64,000 nt of DNA, from assembly GCF_000425785.1 (NCBI RefSeq), contig NZ_AUEC01000021.1:1-64000 (forward strand), written 5' to 3'. Positions 34,930 to 43,928 of this stretch are shown in pieces. Position 1 is the stretch's first letter. Each line of letters starts with the position of its first letter. Source of the stretch: Pseudomonas taiwanensis DSM 21245. GTDB taxonomy: Bacteria; Pseudomonadota; Gammaproteobacteria; Pseudomonadales; Pseudomonadaceae. The notes beneath the pieces were generated by a model that was given only the letters and a program-made list of their open reading frames with translations, was not told where the DNA came from and searched no databases. The position numbers and the translations under genes are program-made.

Positions 34930-35294
34930 GGCTGACCGCCTTCTTGTTGTTATTCCTGAATACCCGTTGGCTTCCTTGTCGCGCTTCGGGTCGATCACAG
35001 TGGCGCGCCTGGCGCCCACTCTGTTTGCCTCTTGTTACTGCATATACAACCAAAGGTAGGGGTTACGTCATCCATACCAGAGAACCCTTTGTTCTAAAAG
35101 ATGAGCAAATTGCTGAAATACGGTTATGAGGCCAAAGGCCAGCTTGCTGGCATCCTCTGGCTAGACCGCTGCGTACCCGGGACCAGGACGCCGACGAAAT
35201 GTGACCGTTCGTCAGTGCAGCCTACTTGCTTGTACGTGCCTTTCGCGTCAGTCTCTACAGCAGATTCCCACCCATGTCGTTCAGGACTATCCCT
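34930..35294. other. Intergenic region, 365 bp
   Basis: Divergent promoter region between the membrane microprotein and the glutamine amidotransferase gene. It holds an open frame from 35101 without recognisable similarity or codon pattern and an AT-rich piece (35030-35110) that could hold promoters. I see no repeat or RNA gene here. Confidence 0.45.
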
Positions 35295-36029
35295 ATGTCG
35301 TTACGCATCTGCATCCTTGAAACCGATGTCCTGCGACCTGAGCTGGTCGCGCAGTACCAGGGCTACGGAAGGATGTTCGAGCAGCTGTTCTCGCGTCAGC
35401 CCATTGCCGCCGAATTCGACGTGTACAACGTCATGAACGGTGACTACCCACCCGATGGCGATAAGTTCGATGCCTACCTGGTCACAGGCAGCAAGGCTGA
35501 CTCGTTCGGTGATGACCCCTGGATCCAGACCCTCAAGGCCTACCTGCTCAAGCTTTATGAGCGTGGCGAGAAGCTTCTGGGCGTGTGCTTCGGCCACCAG
35601 CTCCTGGCGTTGACCCTCGGTGGCAAGGCTGAACGTGCCGACAAGGGTTGGGGGGTGGGCATCCACCGTTATTCGCTGGCAGCCCATGCGCCATGGATGG
35701 ACCCGGAAGTGTCAGAACTGACCCTGCTGATCAGCCACCAGGACCAGGTGACCGAGTTGCCCGAAGGCGCCACGGTGATCGCCTCCAGCGATTTCTGCCC
35801 GAATGCTGCCTATCACATTCGTGACCAGGTGCTGTGCTTCCAGGGCCACCCAGAGTTCGTTCACGACTACTCCCGGGCACTGCTCGACGCGCGCAAGGAC
35901 TTCCTGGGGCATGAGGTGTACCAGAAGGCCGTTGCCAGCCTGGCCTCGGAGCACCAGGGCGACCTGGTCGGGGAATGGATGATGCGCTTCGTTGGGCAGA
36001 CGGCGAAGGCCGGCGATAACGCCGCGTGA
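35295..36029 (+). CDS. Class I glutamine amidotransferase-like protein
   Basis: A 244-residue protein of the GATase1 (GuaA-like) fold. The nucleophile elbow is C98 in GVCFGHQLLALTLGG, and the histidine of FQGHPEF near residue 193 completes the Cys-His pair. Members of this stand-alone group (YfeJ/gamma-glutamyl-gamma-aminobutyrate-hydrolase relatives) hydrolyse gamma-glutamyl bonds or act on unknown substrates. I chose ATG 35295 (MSLRICILE); starts at 35226 and 35274 lie before the conserved first strand. Confidence 0.84.
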   Translation: MSLRICILETDVLRPELVAQYQGYGRMFEQLFSRQPIAAEFDVYNVMNGDYPPDGDKFDAYLVTGSKADSFGDDPWIQTLKAYLLKLYERGEKLLGVCFGHQLLALTLGGKAERADKGWGVGIHRYSLAAHAPWMDPEVSELTLLISHQDQVTELPEGATVIASSDFCPNAAYHIRDQVLCFQGHPEFVHDYSRALLDARKDFLGHEVYQKAVASLASEHQGDLVGEWMMRFVGQTAKAGDNAA

Positions 36030-36093
36030 TCGCCAGCCAGCCGGGTCCTGAGGTAGGAGCCGGCTGGCCGTCGACGGGGCTGCGCGACAGCCT

Positions 36094-37065
36094 CTACAAC
36101 CACCCCGACCGCTTGAAACTGGCATACAGCGCCGTACACCCCACGCCAATCAACCCCAGCACGCCAAAGTAGCCATAGTGCCAGCCCAGTTCCGGCATGT
36201 TCTGGAAGTTCATCCCGTAGATGCCGGCAATCGCCGTGGGGAAGGCGAGAATCGCCGCCCAGGCGGCGAACTTGCGCTGCACGATGCTCTGCCGTGACGA
36301 CTCCAGCAGCATGCCGATCTCGATGGTCTGGCTGGCGATGTCACGAATGCCGGCCAAATCCTCCATCTGCCGGGTGACATGGATCTGCACGTCGCGAAAG
36401 TACGGGCGCATGTTCTTGTCGATGAACGGGAAACTCAGGCGCTGCAGTTCCTCGCTCACTTCCACCATCGGTGCCACGTAGCGGCGCAGGCGCAGGATGT
36501 CGCGGCGCAGGCTGTGCAGGCGCTGGATGTCTTCTTCCTTCAGCGAGCCGCTGAGCACGCTTTGCTCCAGCTCCTCGATTTCGCCATGAATGGCTTCGCT
36601 GACGGGCTGGTAGTTCTCGGTGACGAAGTCGAGCAGCGCGTACAGCACGAAGTCTTCGCCATGTTCCAGCAGCAGGGGGCGCGCCTCGCAGCGTTGACGC
36701 ACCAGGGCGTAGGATTTCGAGTGGCCGTTACGGCACGTGATGATGTACCCGTTGCCAGCGAAGATATGGGTTTCGATGAATTCCAGCTTGCCTTCATGTC
36801 GGACGGGGGAGTAGGTGACGATGAACAGGGCGTCGCCGAAGGTTTCCAGCTTGGGGCGGCTGTGCTTTTCCAGGGCATCTTCGATAGCCAGTTCGTGCAG
36901 GTTGAACTGGCACTGCAGGTTGGCCAGCTCCTCGGCGTTGGGCTCTTCCAGGCCGATCCAGACGAAGTGCCCTGGCTTGCGTGCCCACTCGCTGCCTTCG
37001 TCGATGCTGATGTTGGTGACTTTTCTGCCGGCGCTGTACACCGCCGATGCCACGACTCGCCCCAT
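36094..37065 (-). CDS. corA: CorA-family magnesium transporter
   Basis: Pentameric Mg2+/Co2+ channel of the inner membrane. The 323-residue protein has a large N-terminal cytoplasmic domain and two C-terminal helices with the selectivity signature G284-M-N286 in IYGMNFQNMPEL between them. The start MGRVVASAVYSAGRK at 37065 is preferred over 37092. It is transcribed alone; plsC lies 81 bp upstream on the same strand. Confidence 0.93.
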   Translation of the reverse strand: MGRVVASAVYSAGRKVTNISIDEGSEWARKPGHFVWIGLEEPNAEELANLQCQFNLHELAIEDALEKHSRPKLETFGDALFIVTYSPVRHEGKLEFIETHIFAGNGYIITCRNGHSKSYALVRQRCEARPLLLEHGEDFVLYALLDFVTENYQPVSEAIHGEIEELEQSVLSGSLKEEDIQRLHSLRRDILRLRRYVAPMVEVSEELQRLSFPFIDKNMRPYFRDVQIHVTRQMEDLAGIRDIASQTIEIGMLLESSRQSIVQRKFAAWAAILAFPTAIAGIYGMNFQNMPELGWHYGYFGVLGLIGVGCTALYASFKRSGWL

Positions 37066-37146
37066 GGTTGTCCGCTTTTGTCGGTTGAACACGTCCTACA
37101 GCTTGGGCCGTGAAGGGCGCGAGAGCAACCTGTCGGTTAGGCGAAG

Positions 37147-37866
37147 TCAGGCATGGGGCAGTTCGTTTTCCATGTGGTCGATGCACTGCTGCATTTGCGT
37201 GCGGCAGTGTTCGATCAGGGCCGGCAGGTCTTGCTGGGTCATGCCGGTGGTGGCGATGGGTGGCAGCGACCGCACGATCACCGTGCGCTGGCGCCAGCTG
37301 TTGAGACTCAGGCGTCGGGCGTAGCGGCTGACGCACACCGGCACGATTGGCACACCGGCTTCGACGGCCATGTGAAAGGCGCCTTTCTTGAACGCCAGCA
37401 ACTTCGCTTCGGGGTTGCGCGTGCCCTCCGGGAAAATCCAGATCGAGGTGTCGTTGCGCAGGGTACGGGTGGTCTGCTGCATGGCTTTGCGCGCCTGGTA
37501 GGCGTTCTGGCGGTCGACCAGCACGTTGCCGCCAAGCCAGAACAACTGGCCGAACAGCGGAATCCAGCCCAGGCTTTTCTTGCCGATGGCCACGGTCCGC
37601 TGCGGTACCACATGGCCAAGGATGAACAGGTCGAAGTTGGACTGGTGGTTGGCGACGATCACGCAACCGGGGGGCTGGTCCCACAGCGGGCCCACTTCGG
37701 ACTTGACCTTGATGCGCATCATCCAGGTGGCCGGCAGGCTGTATAGTCGGGCAAAGATACGGCTGTTGTCGGGGTTGAAAGGGCGGCACAGGCCAATGAC
37801 CAGGCCGACGGCACCCACCAGCAGAAAGTGCAGCCCCAGCAGGAGCATGCGAAGGGAATAAAGCAT
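37147..37866 (-). CDS. plsC: 1-acyl-sn-glycerol-3-phosphate acyltransferase
   Basis: Membrane-bound enzyme that adds the second acyl chain to make phosphatidic acid. The catalytic box N-H74-x4-D79 is in ANHQSNFDLF and the second block F145-PEGTR is present. The hydrophobic N-terminus (residues 5-28) anchors the protein. At 239 residues it is normal. I chose ATG 37866 (MLYSLRMLLL); the frame stays open upstream to 38007 but without similarity. Pseudomonads carry several PlsC paralogues, so this may not be the main one. Confidence 0.9.
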   Translation of the reverse strand: MLYSLRMLLLGLHFLLVGAVGLVIGLCRPFNPDNSRIFARLYSLPATWMMRIKVKSEVGPLWDQPPGCVIVANHQSNFDLFILGHVVPQRTVAIGKKSLGWIPLFGQLFWLGGNVLVDRQNAYQARKAMQQTTRTLRNDTSIWIFPEGTRNPEAKLLAFKKGAFHMAVEAGVPIVPVCVSRYARRLSLNSWRQRTVIVRSLPPIATTGMTQQDLPALIEHCRTQMQQCIDHMENELPHA

Positions 37867-38019
37867 GGTACGACTCACACCAGACAGTCGCGGCGCAGTG
37901 TACGGCTGTGCACTGTTTGGGGCAAACCTTGGGTGAGCGCCTGTGAAGGTCTCATTGTCGTGGGAGCAGCCTTGCGTCGCGACAGGGCGCTCCCACAGGG
38001 GCGGCATCCTTGGTGGGGC

Positions 38020-38709
38020 TCAACCCATAGGGTTCTGGTCCGCCAGGATTGCTTCATCCAGGGCATCCAACAGCCCTTTGCGCACTTTCAGCTTGGTGTT
38101 CTTGTGGGCCAGCATGTTGAGTTTCTTCAGCTCACGCGCCGCCGCCAGGGCGGCTTCCTGCAGCTGCTCGGCAGGCACTACCTTGTCGAGGAAGCCAGCG
38201 TCCACGGCCGCCTGCGGGGGGAATACCTCGGCATTGTTGACCGCACGCTGGAACGCGGCGCGGCTCAACCGGTCCCGTGCCAGCTCGATGCCGGCATGGT
38301 GCATGGTCATGCCGATCTGCACTTCGTTCAGGCAAATCTTGTAAGGCCCTTCGACGCCGATGCGGTAGTCGGCCGACAGCAACAGGAAGGCACCCTTGGC
38401 CACGGCATTGCCCGGGCAGGCGACGATGATCGGGAACGGGTGCGAGAGCAAACGGCGGGTCAGGGTCGAGCCTGCGGTCACCAGGCCGATGGCTTCCTTG
38501 GGGCCCGCGGTCATCACCTTGAGGTCGTAGCCCCCGGAAAGAATGCCCGGCTGGCCGGTGATGATCACCACTGCCCGTTCCTGTGCTGCGCGATCCAGGG
38601 CTGCGTTGAAGGCCACGATGACATCCGGCGAGATGGCGTTGACCTTGCCGTTGTTCAGGGTCAGGGTGACGATGCCGTCTTCGGCGTGGTAGGTAATCAG
38701 CTCGCTCAT
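38020..38709 (-). CDS. Enoyl-CoA hydratase/isomerase (crotonase) family protein
   Basis: A 229-residue crotonase-fold protein. The oxyanion-hole motifs are GILSGGYDLK (residues about 55-64) and VAKGAFLLLSADYRIG (about 103-118). Acid residues typical of a hydratase (Glu at the second site) are not obvious, so the reaction (hydratase, isomerase or thioesterase) is open. ATG 38709 has AAAGGACTC upstream. It stands alone; the tRNA-Ser gene follows in the other direction after a 290-bp gap. Confidence 0.85.
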   Translation of the reverse strand: MSELITYHAEDGIVTLTLNNGKVNAISPDVIVAFNAALDRAAQERAVVIITGQPGILSGGYDLKVMTAGPKEAIGLVTAGSTLTRRLLSHPFPIIVACPGNAVAKGAFLLLSADYRIGVEGPYKICLNEVQIGMTMHHAGIELARDRLSRAAFQRAVNNAEVFPPQAAVDAGFLDKVVPAEQLQEAALAAARELKKLNMLAHKNTKLKVRKGLLDALDEAILADQNPMG

Positions 38710-38932
38710 GGCAGAGTCCTTTGGGTAACGTGGCAACGACGTTACCCAGCACCGCCAGCCAGGTAAAGCAGTAAGGCTGACCAGTCAGTCAGCGTTTGCG
38801 CGCCATGCCTTGCCGTGTCGGGGGAGGGCGTCAGGAGAGGGTAAAAGCGCAAGCGAGATTGGCAGCATTGCCCTGCCAAGCGAGGTTTTTCGGAGAATTT
38901 GCTTAAGCGCATGAAAATTCTGAAAAAAATGC

Positions 38933-38961
38933 TTGCCAAAGGAAAAGCCTTCTACTAAATT
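38933..38961 (+). promoter_or_regulatory. Predicted promoter of tRNA-Ser
   Basis: TTGCCA (38933-38938), a 17-bp spacer and TAAATT (38956-38961) form a recognisable sigma-70 promoter ending about 38 bp before the tRNA. The AT-rich block upstream (38905-38930) could act as an UP element. The rest of the gap back to 38710 shows nothing else. Confidence 0.55.
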
Positions 38962-38999
38962 AGCGCGCCTCGACAGGCTGAATAGCTTGAAGAGAAAAC

Positions 39000-39089
39000 G
39001 GTGAAGTGTCCGAGTGGTCGAAGGAGCACGCCTGGAAAGTGTGTATACGAGAAATCGTATCAAGGGTTCAAATCCCTTCTTCACCGCCA
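39000..39089 (+). tRNA. tRNA-Ser(GGA)
   Basis: A 90-nt class II tRNA. The acceptor stem pairs GGTGAAG with CTTCACC, the D-arm contains GAGTGGTCGAAGGAGC, the anticodon loop CTGGAAA gives anticodon GGA, the long variable arm is TATACGAGAAATCGTAT, and the T-arm reads GGGTTCAAATCCC. The CCA end is encoded. It decodes UCC/UCU serine codons. It is monocistronic, with its own promoter and an intrinsic terminator. Confidence 0.96.
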
Positions 39090-39098
39090 CATTCTGCG

Positions 39099-39137
39099 AA
39101 AAGCCCCCGAACTGAAAGGTTCGGGGGCTTTTTGTTT
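39099..39137 (+). terminator. Intrinsic terminator after tRNA-Ser
   Basis: AAAGCCCCCGAA pairs with TTCGGGGGCTTT around an 8-nt loop, followed by TTGTTTT: a classic rho-independent terminator ten bases after the tRNA. Confidence 0.92.
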
Positions 39138-39177
39138 TGGGGCTCACAGGGGTTCATCGGGAGATCTTTTCGGCTGT

Positions 39178-39310
39178 GAGATCGAGCGCCGCCCGCGCGG
39201 CGCATCGCGAGCAAGGCTCGCTCCTACGTTTTTTCGGACCACTGAGTCCTGCGGGATTTGCGCGCGACCGTTTTGGGTGACCGGCGCGTAGGAGCGAGCC
39301 TTGCTCGCGA
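39178..39310. repeat. Paired-REP inverted-repeat element, copy C (short)
   Basis: A 133-bp version of elements A and B. The left arm (from 39178, GAGATCGAGCGCC) is complete; the right arm begins GTAGGAGCGAGCCTTGCTCG at about 39288 but breaks off after CTCGCGAT. The middle again carries GCGCGCGACCG. It lies between the tRNA terminator and the gene at 39331. Confidence 0.8.
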
Positions 39311-39330
39311 TAGCGGCATCACCGCAATAC

Positions 39331-39711
39331 TCAGTCGTTAGAGGCCGGATGCCGATGGCGACGCCAACTGTCATCGATCTTCGACCAGGTCTTGCCGTCG
39401 GTGATGGCCATCAACTTGCGACCATCCTTGAAGGTGGCGAGGAAGGTCGCTTCCTCTTCCTTGCCGCCGAGCCACAGCCCGGCCAGCAAGCCGACCGGGC
39501 CTGCCACCAAGGCACCCGCCACGCCCCAGCCGATCGCGGTACCCAGGCTGCGGCTGGACTCAAGGCTGGCGAGCCTGAGGTCGGTGATTCGTGTGAGAGA
39601 AATCCGCTCGCCGGGCGAGGGGCTGCGCGGGGTCTTGAGAGTGAGCGCTCCATTGCGGTACTCGCCTTCACCTTGCAAGAAATCGCCGGATTGAACCGTG
39701 AGCCTTGTCAT
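39331..39711 (-). CDS. Glycine-zipper-containing protein, unknown function
   Basis: A 126-residue protein: a beta-rich N-terminal part (MTRLTVQSGDFLQGEGEYRN, then GERISLTRITDLRLASLES), a hydrophobic glycine-rich segment GWGVAGALVAGPVGLLAGLW (about 61-80) with GxxxG spacing, and a second beta part (ATFLATFKDGRKLMAITD). It may be a membrane-inserted PH-like protein. I know no function. ATG 39711 is chosen over 39747. It lies alone between repeat copy C and the MFS gene. Confidence 0.65.
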   Translation of the reverse strand: MTRLTVQSGDFLQGEGEYRNGALTLKTPRSPSPGERISLTRITDLRLASLESSRSLGTAIGWGVAGALVAGPVGLLAGLWLGGKEEEATFLATFKDGRKLMAITDGKTWSKIDDSWRRHRHPASND

Positions 39712-39834
39712 TGAGTCGTCCTGTCGGGAAAGGGTCTTGACCAACACCTACTGAGCCCCTCCTTGGCCGGCAAGTCAACGATCGGGCGACGGAGGGACGT
39801 GGCGGTTGGTCGCGGTCCTGCCGGCAGGCGTGGC

Positions 39835-41022
39835 TCAGGTAAGTTGTAGCGCACGCTTGCGTTTGCGCTCGGCCATTGCCCAGACCAACAGTGCCAGCGC
39901 CCCAATGGCAAGGCCGGCCGTGACGATGCCCATCCAGCCGTGGTGCTGGAACAATTGCGTTCCCAGCAGCGAGCCCAAAGCGCCGCCAATGAAGTAGCAC
40001 GTGATGTACCCGGCATTGAGCCGTGTGCGGGCTTCTGGACGAAGGGCAATCACCGCGTTCTGGTTGCTCACATGCACCAGCTGCACCGCCAGGTCGAGTA
40101 CCAGCACGCCCAGTAGCAGCGCCAGCAGGGACTGCTCGGCAAAGCCCAGAGGCACCCACGACAGCATCAGTGCGACCAGGCCGACGGTGGTGCCCAGTGA
40201 GCCCTTGCCGCGGTCGGCCAAACGACCTGCCCAGTTCGCCGACAGCGCTCCCGCCGCGCCAGCCAGGCCGAACAGCCCGATCACGGCATCCGAATAGTGG
40301 TAGGGCTCACTGGCCAGGAGGAAGGCCAGTGGCGTCCAGAACAGCGCGAACAGGCTGAATGCCAGCAGGCCAAGCAAAGAACGCAGGCGCAGCACCGGTT
40401 CTTGCACGAACAGGCGGAACACCGAACCGATCAGTGCCGGGTACTTCAGCCCGGCATGGCTGTTGTGCTGCGGCAAACTGCGATAGAGGGCGATGGCGGA
40501 TACCGCCATGAGGACGGCCGCGAGCACGTAGATACTGCGCCACCCGCCGAGTTCTGCCATGAATCCTGCAGCCGTGCGGGCCAGCAGAATACCCAGCAAC
40601 AGGCCGCTCATCAGCGTACCCACCGCACGGCCCCGCTGGTCTGGCGCGCTCAGGGCCGCGGCCATGGGCACCAGAATCTGCGCCACCACCGAGAACAGCC
40701 CGGTCAGTGCCGTGCCCAGCAGCAACCAGGGCAGGCTCGGCGCGCAAGCGCTGATTACCAGGCCCAAGGTCGAGATGGCCGTCATCACCACGATCAGTCG
40801 GCGCTGTTCGAACAGGTCGCCCAGCGGTGCCAGCAGCAGCAGGCCCGCGCCATAACTGAGCTGGGCGGCAATGACGATGCTACCGGCACTGGCGGTGCTC
40901 AGGCCGAACTGTTCGGCGATGCTGTGCAGCAGTGGCTGGGCGTAGTAGTTGCTGGCCACGGCCAGGCCAGTGGCGGTGGCCATCAGCAGGATGAGGGCGC
41001 GACTGAGGGTAGGGGTGTTCAT
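39835..41022 (-). CDS. MFS transporter
   Basis: A twelve-helix exporter-like major facilitator of 395 residues with PLGDLFEQRRLIVV as the loop 2-3 motif and AGRLADRGKGSLG in the second half. Such transporters (YdhP/AraJ-like drug:H+ antiporter group) often efflux small toxic molecules. It is divergent from the LysR gene at 41131, which probably regulates it; the 108-bp spacer should hold the operator. ATG 41022 or 41028. Confidence 0.85.
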   Translation of the reverse strand: MNTPTLSRALILLMATATGLAVASNYYAQPLLHSIAEQFGLSTASAGSIVIAAQLSYGAGLLLLAPLGDLFEQRRLIVVMTAISTLGLVISACAPSLPWLLLGTALTGLFSVVAQILVPMAAALSAPDQRGRAVGTLMSGLLLGILLARTAAGFMAELGGWRSIYVLAAVLMAVSAIALYRSLPQHNSHAGLKYPALIGSVFRLFVQEPVLRLRSLLGLLAFSLFALFWTPLAFLLASEPYHYSDAVIGLFGLAGAAGALSANWAGRLADRGKGSLGTTVGLVALMLSWVPLGFAEQSLLALLLGVLVLDLAVQLVHVSNQNAVIALRPEARTRLNAGYITCYFIGGALGSLLGTQLFQHHGWMGIVTAGLAIGALALLVWAMAERKRKRALQLT

Positions 41023-41130
41023 GAGCATCTCGTAGCGGGCAGAAATCAGTGGGCGTCAGTATCGGGAAGTCTTGAGAATGACACCAATGTATAGTTTTCA
41101 GCTTGTCCATCTAAAAAGCAGATTGATTCG

Positions 41131-42015
41131 ATGAACCTCAAGCAGCTTGAGTACGCCCTGGCCGTCGCCGACACCGGCAGTTTCACCCGTGCCGCCGAGC
41201 GCTGCCACGTGGTGCAATCGGCGCTCAGTCATCAGGTTGCGCGCCTGGAGGCGCAGTTGGGCGTGAGCCTGTTCGAGCGCAGTTCGCGGCGGGTGCGCCT
41301 GACCCACGCAGGCGAAGCATTCGTTCTCAGTGCGCGTCCGGCCGTGCAAGCTGCCCGACGGATTGCCGATGACGTCGCGGCGGCCTGTGGCCAGGTGAGG
41401 GGGCGTCTGTCGATTGGCGAGATCAGTTCGCTCACGGCGTTGGACCTGGTTGATCTGCTGGCGGTGTTCCACAGGCGCCATCCGGATGTGGACGTACGCT
41501 GGTTGACCGCCAAGAGCGAGCTGCTGGTGGCCGATGTGTGCGAGCGGCGCCTGGACGTTGGGTTCATCGGTCTGTGGCAGGGCGAGGAGCCGCAAGGGGT
41601 GCGCCACCGTCTGTTGGCACGGGAGGAGTTGGTGGCGTTGTTGCCACCCACGCACATCCTGGCTGGCCGTGGTCAACTGGCGCTGGCTGACCTGGCGAAC
41701 GAGGTCTTGGTGGACTTCCCCGAAGGCACGGGGGCGCGGCGCCAGACCGACGAGGCGTTCCTGGCGGTGGGCGTGCAGCGGCGGGTGCAGTTCGAGATCG
41801 GCCATATTCGTCTGGTCGAGAAGTTCGTGCAACGCGGTATGGCTGTGGGGCTGGTGCCGGAGCGACTGGCCGAAGGCATGCCGGGTGTGGCGGTGGCGCG
41901 CCTGGGAGATGCGCCGGTGCGTCATTTGTACGCGGTGTGGTCGCAGAGCCCGACGCCGGCGGCGCGGGCGTTTCTCGAAGTCATGGAGCAGCACCTGCTG
42001 GCGGATCGGGCCTGA
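41131..42015 (+). CDS. LysR-family transcriptional regulator
   Basis: A 294-residue LTTR: N-terminal winged helix-turn-helix (MNLKQLEYALAVADTGSFTR onwards, with AAERCHVVQSALSHQVARLE as the recognition region), a linker helix and a periplasmic-binding-protein-like effector domain (about 90-290). It is divergent from the MFS exporter gene and is most likely its regulator. The inducer is unknown. A REP-type palindrome follows. Confidence 0.88.
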   Translation: MNLKQLEYALAVADTGSFTRAAERCHVVQSALSHQVARLEAQLGVSLFERSSRRVRLTHAGEAFVLSARPAVQAARRIADDVAAACGQVRGRLSIGEISSLTALDLVDLLAVFHRRHPDVDVRWLTAKSELLVADVCERRLDVGFIGLWQGEEPQGVRHRLLAREELVALLPPTHILAGRGQLALADLANEVLVDFPEGTGARRQTDEAFLAVGVQRRVQFEIGHIRLVEKFVQRGMAVGLVPERLAEGMPGVAVARLGDAPVRHLYAVWSQSPTPAARAFLEVMEQHLLADRA

Positions 42016-42078
42016 TCGCTGGCTAGCCAGCTCCCACGGTGGGGCTATCTGTAGGAGCCAGCTTGCCGGTGATAAAGC
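42016..42078. repeat. REP-type palindromic repeat
   Basis: Inverted GATCGCTGGCTAGCCAGCTC and GTAGGAGCCAGCTTGCCGGT segments between convergent genes, the usual P. putida-group REP pattern. Similar single or paired palindromes are seen at about 11288-11350, 26538-26590, 36036-36068, 53229-53254 (TCTTCGCGGGTAAACCCGCT), 56949-56973 and 62907-62927. They are extragenic in every case. Confidence 0.65.
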
Positions 42079-42090
42079 CCCAGCCGAATC

Positions 42091-42840
42091 TCAGGCCGCA
42101 AACCCACCATCTGCCGTCAGGCTGGCCCCGGTGATGTAGCCAGCCTCCGGTCCTGCCAGGTAGGCGACGAAGCTGGCGATTTCATCCGCCTGCCCGTAAC
42201 GCCCGATGGCCATCAATGGAATGAGGCTTTCCGCAAACTCCCCGCTGGCCGGGTTCATGTCGGTGTCCACCGGGCCAGGTTGCACGTTGTTCACCGTGAT
42301 GCCCCTTGGCCCCAGGTCGCGAGCCATGCCGCGGGTCAGGCCGACCAGGGCGGATTTGCTCATGGCATAGGGGGCACCACCGGCGAAGGGCATGCGTTCG
42401 GCGTTGGTACTGCCGATGGTGATGATCCGCCCACCTTCGCTCATGTAGCGTGCTGCCGCCTGGCTGGCGACGAACACGCTGCGCACGTTGACTGCCAGCA
42501 TGCGGTCGAATTCGGCGAGGTCGAACTCGGTGATTGGCGCCACCGCCAGCACGCCGGCGTTATTGACCAGGATATCGAGGCGGCCGAGCTGTTTTACCGT
42601 GTCATCCACAGCCATTTGCACGGCGGCTGCATCGGCACTGTCGGCGCGCAGCGCCAGTGCCTGGCCGCCTTGCGCGTTGATTTCCCGGGCCAGCTCTTCG
42701 GCGGGGCCGGCGGAGCTGACATAGGTGAAGGCGACCTTGGCGCCCTCACGGGCCAGACGCCGCACGATCGCTGCGCCGATACCGCGCGAGCCGCCCTGGA
42801 CCAGGGCGACCTTGCCTTCGAGTGTGAGTTGCTTGGACAT
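42091..42840 (-). CDS. SDR-family oxidoreductase (3-oxoacyl-ACP-reductase-like)
   Basis: A 249-residue classical SDR: GGSRGIG near residue 16, NNAG, the serine in ITIGSTNA and Y/K in YAMSKSALVGL. Arg-rich start of the cofactor loop and TYVSSAG suggest NADPH. Its reaction is not predictable. It is divergent from the LysR gene at 42958 (117 bp apart), a typical regulator-target pair in pseudomonads. Confidence 0.86.
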   Translation of the reverse strand: MSKQLTLEGKVALVQGGSRGIGAAIVRRLAREGAKVAFTYVSSAGPAEELAREINAQGGQALALRADSADAAAVQMAVDDTVKQLGRLDILVNNAGVLAVAPITEFDLAEFDRMLAVNVRSVFVASQAAARYMSEGGRIITIGSTNAERMPFAGGAPYAMSKSALVGLTRGMARDLGPRGITVNNVQPGPVDTDMNPASGEFAESLIPLMAIGRYGQADEIASFVAYLAGPEAGYITGASLTADGGFAA

Positions 42841-42957
42841 AGTGATCTCCAGTGGAAAGCCAGGCCGTATGCCGTGGATGGACGCAGTATCAGTCGTCGA
42901 TTAGGTGCTGATAAGATGGCAATCACTATCAGCTGAGTAAACTTTTGGTTGCCAATC

Positions 42958-43896
42958 ATGGCCATGGAATCGTTCAGCGCCATCGAGTGTTTTATCCGTA
43001 GCGCCGAGGTGGGTAGCTTCGCCGAGGCGGCCCGCCGGTTGAGCCTCACGCCTGCCGCAGTGGGCAAGCATGTCGCCCAGTTGGAGGCGCGCCTGGGTGT
43101 GCGTCTGTTCCAGCGTAGTACGCGCAAGCTGACCCTGACCGAAGCCGGCCAGCGCTTTCTGGGCGAGGTCAGCGACAGTTTTCGCACCATCCAGCACGCC
43201 ATAGCCAACCTGGCCAGTGCCGAGGGCCAGCCTGCCGGGCTGCTGAGGGTGAGCATGGGCACGGTGTTCGGGCGCTTGTACGTGGTGCCGCTGTTGGGCG
43301 AATTTCTGCGGCAATACCCAGCGATCACTCCGGACTGGCATTTCGATAACCGTCAGGTCGACCTGATCGGCCAGGGTTTCGATGCGGCCATTGGTGGCGG
43401 CTTCGATCTGCCCCTGGGCGTGGTGGCGCGCAAGCTCACCCCGGCCCATCGGGTTCTGGTGGCGGCACCTGAGTACCTGCTGCGCCATGCGCCGATAGAC
43501 GGTCCGCCGTCATTGCAGCGTCACGATGGCATTTTCATCCGTTCGCCGCAGACCGGTCGGGTGCGTTCCTGGCCGTTGACCAGCCGCTGGCAAGACCAGC
43601 AGCCGTTGCTGATGCGACAGGCCATGACCATGAGCGACTCAGATGCCGCTTGCGCCGTGGCGCAGCAGGGGCTGGGGGTTGCCCTGGTCAGCCTGCCGTT
43701 CGCCGTGCCCTACCTGGAGGCCGGAAGGCTGCAGCGGGTGCTGCCGGATTGGTACGTGGACGACGGGCACATCTGCCTGTACTACGCCGGGCACAAATTG
43801 CTGCCGGGCAAAACGCGGGCGTTCATCGATTTCGTGGCGCAGCAGTTCGCCGCGCAGGGGTTGGCGACGCGGTTCGATGCCTTGCAGGCGACGTGA
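42958..43896 (+). CDS. LysR-family transcriptional regulator
   Basis: A 312-residue LTTR of the CrgA/AaeR-like subgroup: helix-turn-helix at residues about 5-65 (SAIECFIRSAEVGSFAEAAR, LTPAAVGKHVAQLE) and an effector domain with GLGVALVSLPFAVPYLEAG near the end. It is divergent from the SDR gene and most likely represses or activates it. The start may be 42958 or 42964; both lack a strong ribosome-binding site. Confidence 0.86.
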   Translation: MAMESFSAIECFIRSAEVGSFAEAARRLSLTPAAVGKHVAQLEARLGVRLFQRSTRKLTLTEAGQRFLGEVSDSFRTIQHAIANLASAEGQPAGLLRVSMGTVFGRLYVVPLLGEFLRQYPAITPDWHFDNRQVDLIGQGFDAAIGGGFDLPLGVVARKLTPAHRVLVAAPEYLLRHAPIDGPPSLQRHDGIFIRSPQTGRVRSWPLTSRWQDQQPLLMRQAMTMSDSDAACAVAQQGLGVALVSLPFAVPYLEAGRLQRVLPDWYVDDGHICLYYAGHKLLPGKTRAFIDFVAQQFAAQGLATRFDALQAT

Positions 43897-43928
43897 AGGA
43901 ATCGCTGCTTGCCGGCGGTAAAGTACTG

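Noticed and set aside
35101..35436. Possible 111-codon gene starting MSKLLKYGYE
   Set aside because: It overlaps the amidotransferase gene, shows no coding bias or similarity, and the sequence after about 30 codons is a shadow of the conserved frame.
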